50,856 bases of DNA, taken from the NCBI GenBank assembly GCA_021608145.1, contig JAKIHM010000018.1, positions 1 through 50,856 of the forward strand, written 5' to 3'. Under the pieces are notes generated by a model. That model saw only the letters and a list, made by a program, of their open reading frames with translations, searched no databases and was not told the origin of the DNA. Shown one piece after another: positions 1 to 6,553 of this stretch. This stretch comes from Thermovorax subterraneus. GTDB taxonomy: Bacteria > Bacillota > Thermosediminibacteria > Thermosediminibacterales > Thermosediminibacteraceae. The position numbers and the translations under genes were made by a program. Position 1 is the stretch's first letter. Each line of letters starts with the position of its first letter.

Positions 1-1
1 G

Positions 2-85
2 TATTATATTCAGGGCAAGTGGGAAGACCCGGCTAAGGGGCGCGAGTTCCTGCTTCTTGGGGCAGGGACTATGGGAGTGCTTTAA
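2..85 (+). pseudogene. C-terminal tail of an unidentified ORF, possibly a transposase
   Basis: An open frame enters from the left edge and ends at TAA 83-85, giving 27 residues ending GTMGVL. I do not recognise the family. A transposase is plausible because the next 100 bp hold two small hairpins and then a truncated gene. It is cut by the window edge, so nothing upstream can be judged. Confidence 0.3.
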
Positions 86-136
86 TACCGCCTGCTGGGA
101 ATGAGCACTCTCTGAAAGGGCGGAATACAAATAGCC

Positions 137-166
137 CAGTCTTCCAGACTTGTGCACTTTTGCACA
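137..166. repeat. Two adjacent small inverted repeats, possible mobile-element end
   Basis: AGTCT-tcc-AGACT (137-149) is followed directly by TGTGCA-cttt-TGCACA (151-166). They lie between the tail of the left-edge ORF and the remnant of a glycosyltransferase. This is where the terminus of an inserted element would be expected, but no target duplication can be shown. Confidence 0.35.
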
Positions 167-182
167 GTTTGGATGACCAGGT

Positions 183-502
183 ATGAAGCGCCATGTGGAG
201 TACCTTATTCGAGGCCTTGACAAAGACAAGTTCGACATTATCCTGTTATTATTTGCAGAAAGCCCGTCGTAGCCACCGACGTGGGTGGAAATCCAGAAAT
301 AGTAAAGAACGGAATCTCAGGGATACTTGTACCGCCGGCTGACCCCAAAGCCCTTGCAGAAGCTATGGAATATATCATAAAAAACCACGGTGCCGCCGAG
401 AGAATGGCCATTAACGCCCGCCATATGGTAATGGAACGGTTTTCCCATGAGCACATGGTAGACGCCTTGCAGAATCTTTTTAATTCGTTAATTTTTTGTT
501 GA
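183..502 (+). pseudogene. Glycosyltransferase family 4 remnant with internal deletion
   Basis: Two pieces of one GT4-type gene lie side by side in different frames. The N-terminal piece starts at ATG 183 (MKRHVEYLIRGLDKDKFDI, typical of the GGMKRHV donor-loop start) and stops at TAG about 17 codons past the match. The C-terminal piece (about 259-502) reads KPVVATDVGGNPEIVKNG and continues as the usual GT4 nucleotide-sugar-binding end. The roughly 230-260 residues normally between them are missing. Upstream of the ATG the frame meets TGA (174-176), next to mobile-element-like sequence. I infer a dead gene produced by insertion and deletion. Confidence 0.75.
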
Positions 503-527
503 TCTTTTCTCCGGTTTATGGTATTAT
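499..527 (+). promoter_or_regulatory. Probable sigma-A promoter of nikR
   Basis: TTGATC (499-504), a 17-nt spacer, then TATTAT (522-527). The -10 hexamer matches consensus at 5 of 6 bases. A candidate NikR half-site lies just downstream at 530-542, where it could block transcription. Confidence 0.55.
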
Positions 528-529
528 TT

Positions 530-542
530 TAGTAGCACAAAA
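530..542 (-). promoter_or_regulatory. Shared 13-mer upstream of nikR (candidate NikR site)
   Basis: On the minus strand this reads TTTTGTGCTACTA. The identical 13-mer is found on the plus strand at 1046-1058, upstream of the ECF-type gene. It overlaps the likely transcription start of nikR. NikR proteins usually autoregulate and bind dyads; no good inverted partner is evident, so the assignment is tentative. Confidence 0.4.
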
Positions 543-574
543 GTTAGAAAAAGTGACTATTATTGGAGGATATT

Positions 575-982
575 ATGTCTGATACCACCAGGTTTGGAAT
601 ATCTATGAGCCAGGATTTGTTGGAAAAATTCGACAGGTTGATACAAAAAAAAGGTTATACCAGCCGTTCGGAAGCTCTAAGGGATTTAGTGAGAAACGCT
701 CTTATCGAAGATATGTGGGAAAATGAGAGTGGAACCCTTGCCGGCACCATAACTATTATCTACGAGCATGACGCCCACGGGATTACTGATACTCTCACCC
801 ACATACAGCACGGTTTCCATCATTTAATTATATCCACAGTCCATGTGCATTTCGACGAAAAAAACTGCCTTGAAGTACTTATAGTAAGGGGCAAGGCGCA
901 AGACATAAAAAAGCTCTATGAAAAGGTCTCTTCCCCGAAAGGCGTAAAACACTCGAGATTGTCCGTTACCGCAATAATTTAA
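575..982 (+). CDS. nikR: Nickel-responsive transcriptional regulator NikR
   Basis: Encodes 135 residues. An N-terminal ribbon-helix-helix (TRFGISMSQDLLEKFDRLI) is followed by an ACT-like metal-binding domain. The nickel ligands of the family are present with correct spacing: H79, H90, H92 (HVH) and C98. NikR binds Ni(II) as a tetramer and represses nickel transport or homeostasis genes. ATG 575 was chosen because GGAGGA (565-570) is a proper ribosome site in front of it; a longer reading from TTG 563 would run through that site. The next gene encodes an ECF-type membrane protein in the same direction, and both upstream regions share a 13-mer. This suggests that NikR controls itself and that gene. 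Confidence 0.95.
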   Translation: MSDTTRFGISMSQDLLEKFDRLIQKKGYTSRSEALRDLVRNALIEDMWENESGTLAGTITIIYEHDAHGITDTLTHIQHGFHHLIISTVHVHFDEKNCLEVLIVRGKAQDIKKLYEKVSSPKGVKHSRLSVTAII

Positions 983-1007
983 CCGACGGCAAATCTATAA
1001 TTTTTTT

Positions 1008-1031
1008 CACTATATTTTTTGGCATATAGTG
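1008..1031. promoter_or_regulatory. Dyad upstream of the ECF gene
   Basis: CACTATA (1008-1014) and TATAGTG (1025-1031) form a perfect 7-bp inverted repeat with a 10-bp spacer, between nikR and the ECF gene. GTGTTAC (1029-1035) overlaps its right arm, and a variant, GTGCTAC, recurs exactly 21 bp later (1050-1056), about two helical turns. This could be an operator; it could also be a short hairpin. Confidence 0.4.
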
Positions 1032-1045
1032 TTACGATTTGATTA

Positions 1046-1058
1046 TTTTGTGCTACTA
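1046..1058 (+). promoter_or_regulatory. Shared 13-mer upstream of the ECF gene (candidate NikR site)
   Basis: TTTTGTGCTACTA, identical to the minus-strand sequence at 530-542 upstream of nikR. It ends 19 bp before the chosen ATG 1078, so bound protein could occlude initiation. Confidence 0.4.
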
Positions 1059-1077
1059 TTCAAAGGGGGATGAATTT

Positions 1078-1617
1078 ATGCAAAGCAAAGTAAAAAATTT
1101 AGTAGCCGCAGGCCTTTTAGTTGCCGCGGGAATTCTGCTGCCAATCGCTTTCCACACATTCAAGCTGGGCGGGCCCGTATTTCTACCCATGCATATACCG
1201 GTGCTTCTAGGTGGTTTTATGCTTCCAAAAAATCTGGCAGCTTTGGTAGGCCTTTTGACTCCATTTCTGAGTTTCCTCATAACCTCGATGCCATCTTTTC
1301 CCTTTGTCTTCGCCATGATGGCTGAACTTGCTACATACGGAATTGTAAGTTCATTCCTTTATCGTGACCTAGAATGGAGGATTTACCCGGCCCTTTTCGG
1401 AGCGATGGTTTCCGGAAGGATTACCTCTATAATAGCCACGTGGTTGATAACCGCCGGGATATTAGGAATGCCCTTCAGCCTGGCAAAAGTAATGACTACG
1501 CTGTTCATAACCGGCCTGCCCGGAATTTTAATTCAACTCATACTCATTCCAGGATTGGTGAAGCTAGTGGAAGGACAAAGCGGGAAGGACAAAGAGGGTT
1601 ATAAAAGCAAAGTATAG
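1078..1617 (+). CDS. ECF transporter S-component-like membrane protein
   Basis: About 179 residues, strongly hydrophobic, with roughly five to six membrane segments and the compact architecture of ECF substrate-specific (S) components. The segment HIPVLLGGFMLPK is typical of that superfamily. No energising T or A components lie nearby, so it would share a general ECF module. Start ATG 1078 follows AAGGGGG (1063-1069). It sits between nikR and a methyltransferase and has a candidate NikR site upstream, so nickel or a nickel chelate is a reasonable guess for substrate. Sequence alone does not show the ligand, and vitamins are the usual cargo of this superfamily. Confidence 0.7.
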   Translation: MQSKVKNLVAAGLLVAAGILLPIAFHTFKLGGPVFLPMHIPVLLGGFMLPKNLAALVGLLTPFLSFLITSMPSFPFVFAMMAELATYGIVSSFLYRDLEWRIYPALFGAMVSGRITSIIATWLITAGILGMPFSLAKVMTTLFITGLPGILIQLILIPGLVKLVEGQSGKDKEGYKSKV

Positions 1618-1644
1618 GAAACGCGAAAAGGAGGTTAGGACCTA

Positions 1645-2247
1645 TTGGAATCTCTGCGTCAATTTTTCAACGAGATGGCCTCTATATGGGATGAGAAAGT
1701 ATTTCATCCTTCTGACAAGATAAGGTTTATATTAGACCTTATGGATATCTCCAAGGGATTTAAAATCCTTGATGTAGGCTGTGGCACCGGGGTGCTCATC
1801 CCGTATTTAATTGAAAAAATCGGGTCTTCTGGCGAAATTATCGGGATAGACATTGCTGAAAAAATGTTGGAGATAGCTCGGGCAAAATTTCCTGAAGATT
1901 CTTTTCCTAATGTAAAATTTGTACACGCAGATGTTATGGATTTTGAATATCAAGGTAAATTTGACATTATCATTTTTTACTCGGTATTTCCTCATATACA
2001 GCACAAACAAAAGTGCATAAAAAAAGCCGCCTCCTTATTAGCCGCAGGAGGCAAACTCGCCATATGCCATTCGGAGAGTCGGGAAAAGATAAATTCAATC
2101 CACCAAATGACAGGTTTTCCTGTATCCCATGATCTACTTCCGTCCGCTCAGGAAGTAGCTAATTTCATGAAGCAAGCCGGCTTTGAAGTATTACATTGTA
2201 TTGACAATGACGACTTATACGTAGTAATCGGTTCGCTTTCGAATTAG
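1645..2247 (+). CDS. Class I SAM-dependent methyltransferase
   Basis: 200 residues with a Rossmann methyltransferase fold. Motif I is LDVGCGTGVLIPYL (about residues 41-54), the acidic loop is IIGIDIAEKM, and a motif II-like HADVMDFEY follows. Translation probably begins at TTG 1645, placed 9 nt after a strong AAAGGAGGT. It is 27 bp downstream of the ECF gene and probably co-transcribed. The substrate is unknown; UbiE-like small-molecule methyltransferases are the closest in style. The last 4 bp overlap the convergent pyrophosphatase gene. Confidence 0.8.
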   Translation: MESLRQFFNEMASIWDEKVFHPSDKIRFILDLMDISKGFKILDVGCGTGVLIPYLIEKIGSSGEIIGIDIAEKMLEIARAKFPEDSFPNVKFVHADVMDFEYQGKFDIIIFYSVFPHIQHKQKCIKKAASLLAAGGKLAICHSESREKINSIHQMTGFPVSHDLLPSAQEVANFMKQAGFEVLHCIDNDDLYVVIGSLSN

Positions 2248-3875
2248 GATATGGAATTTATTGCCGATATAATTTTCGGAATAACCTGCTTTTTCCTGGA
2301 AACAACACCGGGCAGTATAAAGCTGTTCTCTTCAACATCCACGCCGAAAGCCCTTTTAATTAATTCCTTGTGATTACCTACAAATAGAAACTCGGAGACC
2401 TCATTTATTATATCCGTCAACATGAGGAGCAGGAAGTCGTATTCTTCTTCGCTTCGCATTTTTTCCATAAATTCTATCAGGCGATTTTTGAGAGGTTCCG
2501 GGCTATTATAAAAAATATTCACCTGACTTACGCCGAACTTGTAGTCTCCTATTTTAAACTCTTTAAAATCAATAAAAAATATTTCCTCTTCGGTTTTCCC
2601 TTCAAGGGATGTCCCGGCTTCAAACATGGTTTTCCCAAATTTCTCAATCTCGATGCCCGCTATTCCGGCAAGGAGTTTGGCCGCCCTTACATCCTCAGAT
2701 GTGCAGGTAGGGGATTTGAACATAAGGGTATCAGAGAGTATTGCGGCACACATCAGGCCCGCTATTTCTTTCGAGGGAACGATATTTTTTCTCTCGTAGC
2801 TCTCTAAGATTATAGTCGCGGTACAGCCCACAGGCCGGTTGATAAAAACTATGGGCTGCTCGGTCTCCGGACAACCAATCCGGTGGTGGTCGATGATTTC
2901 GAGGATATCCGCCTGTTCGATGCCTTCCGCCGACTGGGATTTTTCATTGTGGTCTACTAGTATGACTTTTTTCCTGGAATAGTTCAATATGTGGTGTCTT
3001 GCCAGCATACCCACAGGCCTTTTTTGACTGTCGAGAACCGGAAAATTTCTGTATTTGTATTTCAACATCGTTTCCTTAACATCATCGATGGTATCATCCA
3101 GCCTAAAGCTTACCACATCTTTGGTTTTCATTATATATCTTACCGGAATGCTTTGATTTATCAATTTCACCGTGTCGAAAGTGTCGTAGGGCACCTTTAT
3201 TACCATGGCATCATTTTCCCTTGCCGCCGCCAGCACATCATCCTCAACATCGTGCCCTCCAGTGACAATCAGCACTTTTATGCCGCTTTTGACAGCCATG
3301 AGCTGGACTTCTTTTCTGTTGCCTACAATCAATAAATCGCCTTTTTTTATTCGTCTTCGAATATCATCCATTTGCATGGCGGCCACTATTATATTCCCGC
3401 TAAAAATCTCTTCCTTTTTCGGTACGAGAACCTCACCGTTTAAGGTCTTTACAAAATTCAACACCGACACTTCGTATTTTGAAAAACCCGAGGAAGACTC
3501 CAAATAGACCTTCGCGACATCCCCCAGCGTCGCAAGCCCGCAAAACTTCCCTTCATCATCGACGATATTTATCGTCCTGACATTCTTATTTATAATTTCC
3601 TTCCAGGCTTCAAACATAGAAGCATTTTTATTGATATTAACCGGTTCATCGAAATTTATATCGGATACCTGGGTGTAAACATTCTCCATCAAGGCGGGCA
3701 CGGGTACACTAAAATATTCCAGCACGAACTGAGTTTCCCGGTTAACGGGCCCTAGCCTCACCGGCACGTAACTATCTTCTTTTTCAGTCAGGTTTTTAAA
3801 TTCGCTGTATGCTACGGCGGAGCAAATCGAATCGGTATCGGGATTTCTGTGTCCGAAAACGTATACTTCTCCCAT
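2244..3875 (-). CDS. CBS-domain Mn-dependent inorganic pyrophosphatase
   Basis: 543 residues, the length of the regulated family II pyrophosphatases. The DHH catalytic part begins with FGHRNPDTDS (residues 7-16) and continues after an insertion with VDHNEKSQ and IIDHHRIG near 320-340. A DHHA2 region follows (about 400-540). The insertion holds one CBS half (about 78-125), a DRTGG-like segment and a second CBS unit (about 245-300). It hydrolyses PPi to phosphate. In related enzymes, adenine nucleotides and diadenosine polyphosphates act through the CBS-DRTGG module. ATG 3875 has GGGGGG upstream. It converges with the methyltransferase with a 4-bp overlap. Confidence 0.9.
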   Translation of the reverse strand: MGEVYVFGHRNPDTDSICSAVAYSEFKNLTEKEDSYVPVRLGPVNRETQFVLEYFSVPVPALMENVYTQVSDINFDEPVNINKNASMFEAWKEIINKNVRTINIVDDEGKFCGLATLGDVAKVYLESSSGFSKYEVSVLNFVKTLNGEVLVPKKEEIFSGNIIVAAMQMDDIRRRIKKGDLLIVGNRKEVQLMAVKSGIKVLIVTGGHDVEDDVLAAARENDAMVIKVPYDTFDTVKLINQSIPVRYIMKTKDVVSFRLDDTIDDVKETMLKYKYRNFPVLDSQKRPVGMLARHHILNYSRKKVILVDHNEKSQSAEGIEQADILEIIDHHRIGCPETEQPIVFINRPVGCTATIILESYERKNIVPSKEIAGLMCAAILSDTLMFKSPTCTSEDVRAAKLLAGIAGIEIEKFGKTMFEAGTSLEGKTEEEIFFIDFKEFKIGDYKFGVSQVNIFYNSPEPLKNRLIEFMEKMRSEEEYDFLLLMLTDIINEVSEFLFVGNHKELIKRAFGVDVEENSFILPGVVSRKKQVIPKIISAINSIS

Positions 3876-3894
3876 TGATTACCCCCCAACAAAA

Positions 3895-3915
3895 AAGCGT
3901 TCATTACGAACGCTT
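3895..3915 (-). terminator. Intrinsic terminator after the OAD beta/gamma-like pair
   Basis: AAGCGTTC (3895-3902) and GAACGCTT (3908-3915) form a perfect 8-bp stem with a 5-nt loop. On the minus strand it is followed by a T run. It ends the 4037-3915 gene; the stop codon of that gene touches the stem. Confidence 0.85.
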
Positions 3916-4037
3916 CACTTTTCTTCAGGAAAGATTCTCACCATGAGTTTTATTATAATATAAAAAAGCGATATCGCCAAGAATATTCCCGTCATACCCT
4001 GAACCATGATTTTTATTGCCTCAAAAAATACATCCAC
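3915..4037 (-). CDS. Small OadG-like membrane protein (40 aa)
   Basis: A 40-residue ORF: GTG start at 4037 with AAGGAG upstream, TGA at 3915-3917. It has one membrane segment (GMTGIFLAISLFYIIIKLMV) and a basic/acidic C-terminal tail (RIFPEEK). It lies directly downstream of the OAD beta gene and upstream of a strong terminator. Known OAD gamma subunits and OadG-related small proteins have one N-terminal helix and anchor or stabilise the decarboxylase complex. I infer the same role here: position and topology fit, but the usual extended hydrophilic tail is absent. Confidence 0.7.
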   Translation of the reverse strand: MDVFFEAIKIMVQGMTGIFLAISLFYIIIKLMVRIFPEEK

Positions 4038-4055
4038 CCCTTTTCACTCCTTCCT

Positions 4056-5159
4056 CTATTTTACCAGTGTGAGTATTAGACCCCCGGCTATGATCGAACC
4101 TATCTGTCCCGCCACGTTAGCCCCGACCGCTTGCATAAGCACAAAATTAGAAGGGTCTTCCTGCTGGGCTATTTTCTGAATTACCCTTGCCGACATGGGA
4201 AAGGCGGATATGCCGGCCGCTCCAACCATAGGATTGATTTTATTTTTCAGGAAAAGATTAAGGATTTTTGCGAAAATAACACCACCTGCAGTGTCAAAAA
4301 TAAATGCCACAAGACCCATTGCAATTATCAATAACGTCGAAGGGTTTAAGAACTGTTCTGCGGTCATCGTAGAACCGATAGTAATTCCCAAAAGCAGCGT
4401 AACGAGGTTGGCAAGTTCATTCTGCGCCGCTTTGGAAAGCCTGTCCAGAACGCCCGAAACTCTTATTAAATTGCCGAACATCAGTGAACCGACTAGCGCC
4501 ACGCTGATAGGAGCGAGTATTCCTGCAATTATGGTTGTTACTATAGGAAAAAGGATTTGTACGGTCCTCGAAATCTTAACGTTGAATTCTGGCTTCATGT
4601 GAATTCTTCTTTCGGCAGGCGTCGTAAGCAGTTTGATAACCGGCGGCTGAATAATGGGTACCAGCGACATGTAAGAATAAGCTGCAACGGAAATAGGAGC
4701 CAGCAAGTGTCTTGCAAATTTAGTCGCAACGTAAATGGAAGTCGGCCCATCCGCCGCCCCGATTATTCCAATGGAAGCGGCTTCCTTCAGGTCGAAACCG
4801 AATAGCGCCGCCATGGCCATGGTAAAAAATATACCGAACTGAGCCGCGGCACCGAAGAAAAGCATGAAAGGTTGCTGTAAAAGGGGAGTAAAATCGATCA
4901 TAGCCCCCACGGCGATGAATATCAAGATCGGGAAGAGCTCAGTGAGAATACCGCTTTTAAAAAGCAGTGTCAAAAAGCCTTCTTCTCCTATTGCCGATGA
5001 AAAAGGTATATTTGCAAGTATCGCGCCAAAACCGATGGGTAAAAGAAGCATTGGTTCGTATTCTTTTTTAATCGCAAGATATATAAGTATGCCGCCGATT
5101 ATAAACATGACTATTTGAGAAAAACTCAAAGCTTTAAGACCATAGAACAATTGATCCAT
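4056..5159 (-). CDS. oadB: Sodium-translocating decarboxylase beta subunit
   Basis: About 367 residues, with the multi-spanning fold of the OadB/GcdB/MmdB family. The conserved region IGAADGPTSIYVA carries the membrane Asp used in Na+/H+ translocation, and the second half contains FDTAGGVIFAKILN and GAAGISAFPMSARV. In complete pumps the beta subunit couples decarboxylation of carboxybiotin to Na+ export. ATG 5159 is preferred because GGGAGGTC sits just upstream; an earlier ATG would start inside that ribosome site. No carboxyltransferase alpha or biotin carrier gene is in the window, so this beta plus the 40-aa protein is an orphan pair that must use partners encoded elsewhere. Confidence 0.93.
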   Translation of the reverse strand: MDQLFYGLKALSFSQIVMFIIGGILIYLAIKKEYEPMLLLPIGFGAILANIPFSSAIGEEGFLTLLFKSGILTELFPILIFIAVGAMIDFTPLLQQPFMLFFGAAAQFGIFFTMAMAALFGFDLKEAASIGIIGAADGPTSIYVATKFARHLLAPISVAAYSYMSLVPIIQPPVIKLLTTPAERRIHMKPEFNVKISRTVQILFPIVTTIIAGILAPISVALVGSLMFGNLIRVSGVLDRLSKAAQNELANLVTLLLGITIGSTMTAEQFLNPSTLLIIAMGLVAFIFDTAGGVIFAKILNLFLKNKINPMVGAAGISAFPMSARVIQKIAQQEDPSNFVLMQAVGANVAGQIGSIIAGGLILTLVK

Positions 5160-5211
5160 TTTTTGACCTCCCATCTTAGAATTTCTTCATGCAAACACAA
5201 AAGGAGCCTCT

Positions 5212-5241
5212 ATTATAATTGCATGCGGTGTACATTGTACA
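5212..5241 (-). promoter_or_regulatory. Promoter -10 and palindromic operator upstream of oadB
   Basis: A perfect minus-strand TATAAT lies at 5217-5212. TGTACA-T-TGTACA (5229-5241) is a palindrome in the -35 region, and a third TTGTACAA occurs at 5279-5286. This arrangement is typical of a repressor site over a promoter. The regulator is unknown. Confidence 0.5.
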
Positions 5242-5343
5242 ACCTGAATTTTCTTAAAGCAAATTCAAATTAAAATGATTGTACAAACTGTTCCCCTATT
5301 TTTCTCCAAATTTCGTCAGCAAACACGGATAAGCAAACGAAAA

Positions 5344-5362
5344 ACCGGCTTTAATTGCCGGT
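5344..5362 (-). terminator. Intrinsic terminator after the S41 protease gene
   Basis: ACCGGC (5344-5349) and GCCGGT (5357-5362) pair with a 7-nt loop and are followed on the minus strand by TTTTTCG. The hairpin starts 3 bp beyond the protease stop codon. Confidence 0.85.
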
Positions 5363-5365
5363 CTT

Positions 5366-6526
5366 TCATGCAGCATTATCCATCTTCCTGCTCATGAGCT
5401 TCCTCAAAATTTCCAAAGCCCTTTCAAGTTGCAAATCATGCTGTCCTCCGTCAACACCCATTGCCTGCTTTACCTCTATGTCGGGGGATATGCCGCTCTT
5501 ATTTATATCGACTCCCCCGGGAGTAACATACTTTCCGACCGTTATCTTTATGCCGCCAAGGGGGCCCAGGTCGACAATTTGCTGGACGGTGGCCTTGCCG
5601 AAAGTCTTCTCACCTATTAGTATCCCCGATTTTCTGTCCTTTATGGCCCCGGCCACTATTTCAGAAGCGCTGGCCGAACCGCCATTGACAAGTACCACAA
5701 GCTTAAAAGGCAAAGGCCCCGATTCGGAATTGTATACTATGGTTCTGCCACTTTTAAAAACCACCTTTACAATCGGCCCTTCGGGAACAAAACATTCTGC
5801 CACTTTCACGGCCTGCTGAAGGATTCCCCCCGGATTATTTCTTAAATCAAGTATGATTCCCCGCACATTGTTTTTTTCAAAAAAATCCAGGGCCTTTTTT
5901 ACGTTTACAGCTGTTTTTTCGTTAAATTCGCTAATTCTTATGTATCCTATGTCCTTTTCCAAAATGCTGAAAACTACCGGGTTTATCGTAATTATTTCCC
6001 GGGTCATAACAAAATTCAACATTTTACCTTCTCTTTGAACACCCACGCTTACTTTAGTCCCCACAGCACCTCTCAAGAGAGATGCTATCTCCGAGATGCT
6101 TAAGTTTCTCACGTCCTTTCCATCAATCTCCACTATCCTATCCCCAGGCATCATACCGGCTCTGGCAGCGGGAAAATCATCAATTACCGAAACTACAGTG
6201 GCAAAATTATCTCTGGATGTTATGACTATCCCTATGCCGCCGAAACTCCCCTTAGTTTCCGTCTGAAACTCTTTTAATTCTTCCGGAGTTAAATATTCGG
6301 AATACGGATCACCCAGCGATTCCACCATCCCCCGAATGGCCCCCTGGATTAATTTCACATTGTCCACTTCGCCGGCGAAATTGTCGTTGATGAAGTCAAC
6401 AATACTCATTATAAGTTCTGCCTCGGCAGAGCCTTCCTGTCCAGCGGCTTTAGCTGGCAGCATAGGCAAAAAAGTAAGTAAAATAACCAAAACGAGTAAA
6501 AATGCTCTGCATCTTTTTTTATTCAT
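5366..6526 (-). CDS. S41 family carboxy-terminal processing protease
   Basis: About 386 residues: signal peptide (MNKKRCRAFLLVLVILLTF...PAKAAG), PDZ domain (about 90-170, with SFGGIGIVI), then the S41 catalytic domain. The nucleophile Ser is in NGGSASASEIVAGA and the general-base Lys in GEKTFGKATVQQ. Such proteases cut the C-terminal ends of exported substrates outside the membrane. The usual C-terminal peptidoglycan-binding domain of CtpA-like proteins is absent. ATG 6526 (MNKK) was chosen because AAGGAAG and GGAGG precede it; the longer start would put charged residues before the signal peptide. It lies 27 bp downstream of the UbiB-like gene, probably in one operon. Confidence 0.93.
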   Translation of the reverse strand: MNKKRCRAFLLVLVILLTFLPMLPAKAAGQEGSAEAELIMSIVDFINDNFAGEVDNVKLIQGAIRGMVESLGDPYSEYLTPEELKEFQTETKGSFGGIGIVITSRDNFATVVSVIDDFPAARAGMMPGDRIVEIDGKDVRNLSISEIASLLRGAVGTKVSVGVQREGKMLNFVMTREIITINPVVFSILEKDIGYIRISEFNEKTAVNVKKALDFFEKNNVRGIILDLRNNPGGILQQAVKVAECFVPEGPIVKVVFKSGRTIVYNSESGPLPFKLVVLVNGGSASASEIVAGAIKDRKSGILIGEKTFGKATVQQIVDLGPLGGIKITVGKYVTPGGVDINKSGISPDIEVKQAMGVDGGQHDLQLERALEILRKLMSRKMDNAA

Positions 6527-6553
6527 ACTTCCTTCCTCCATCACACAATTTTC

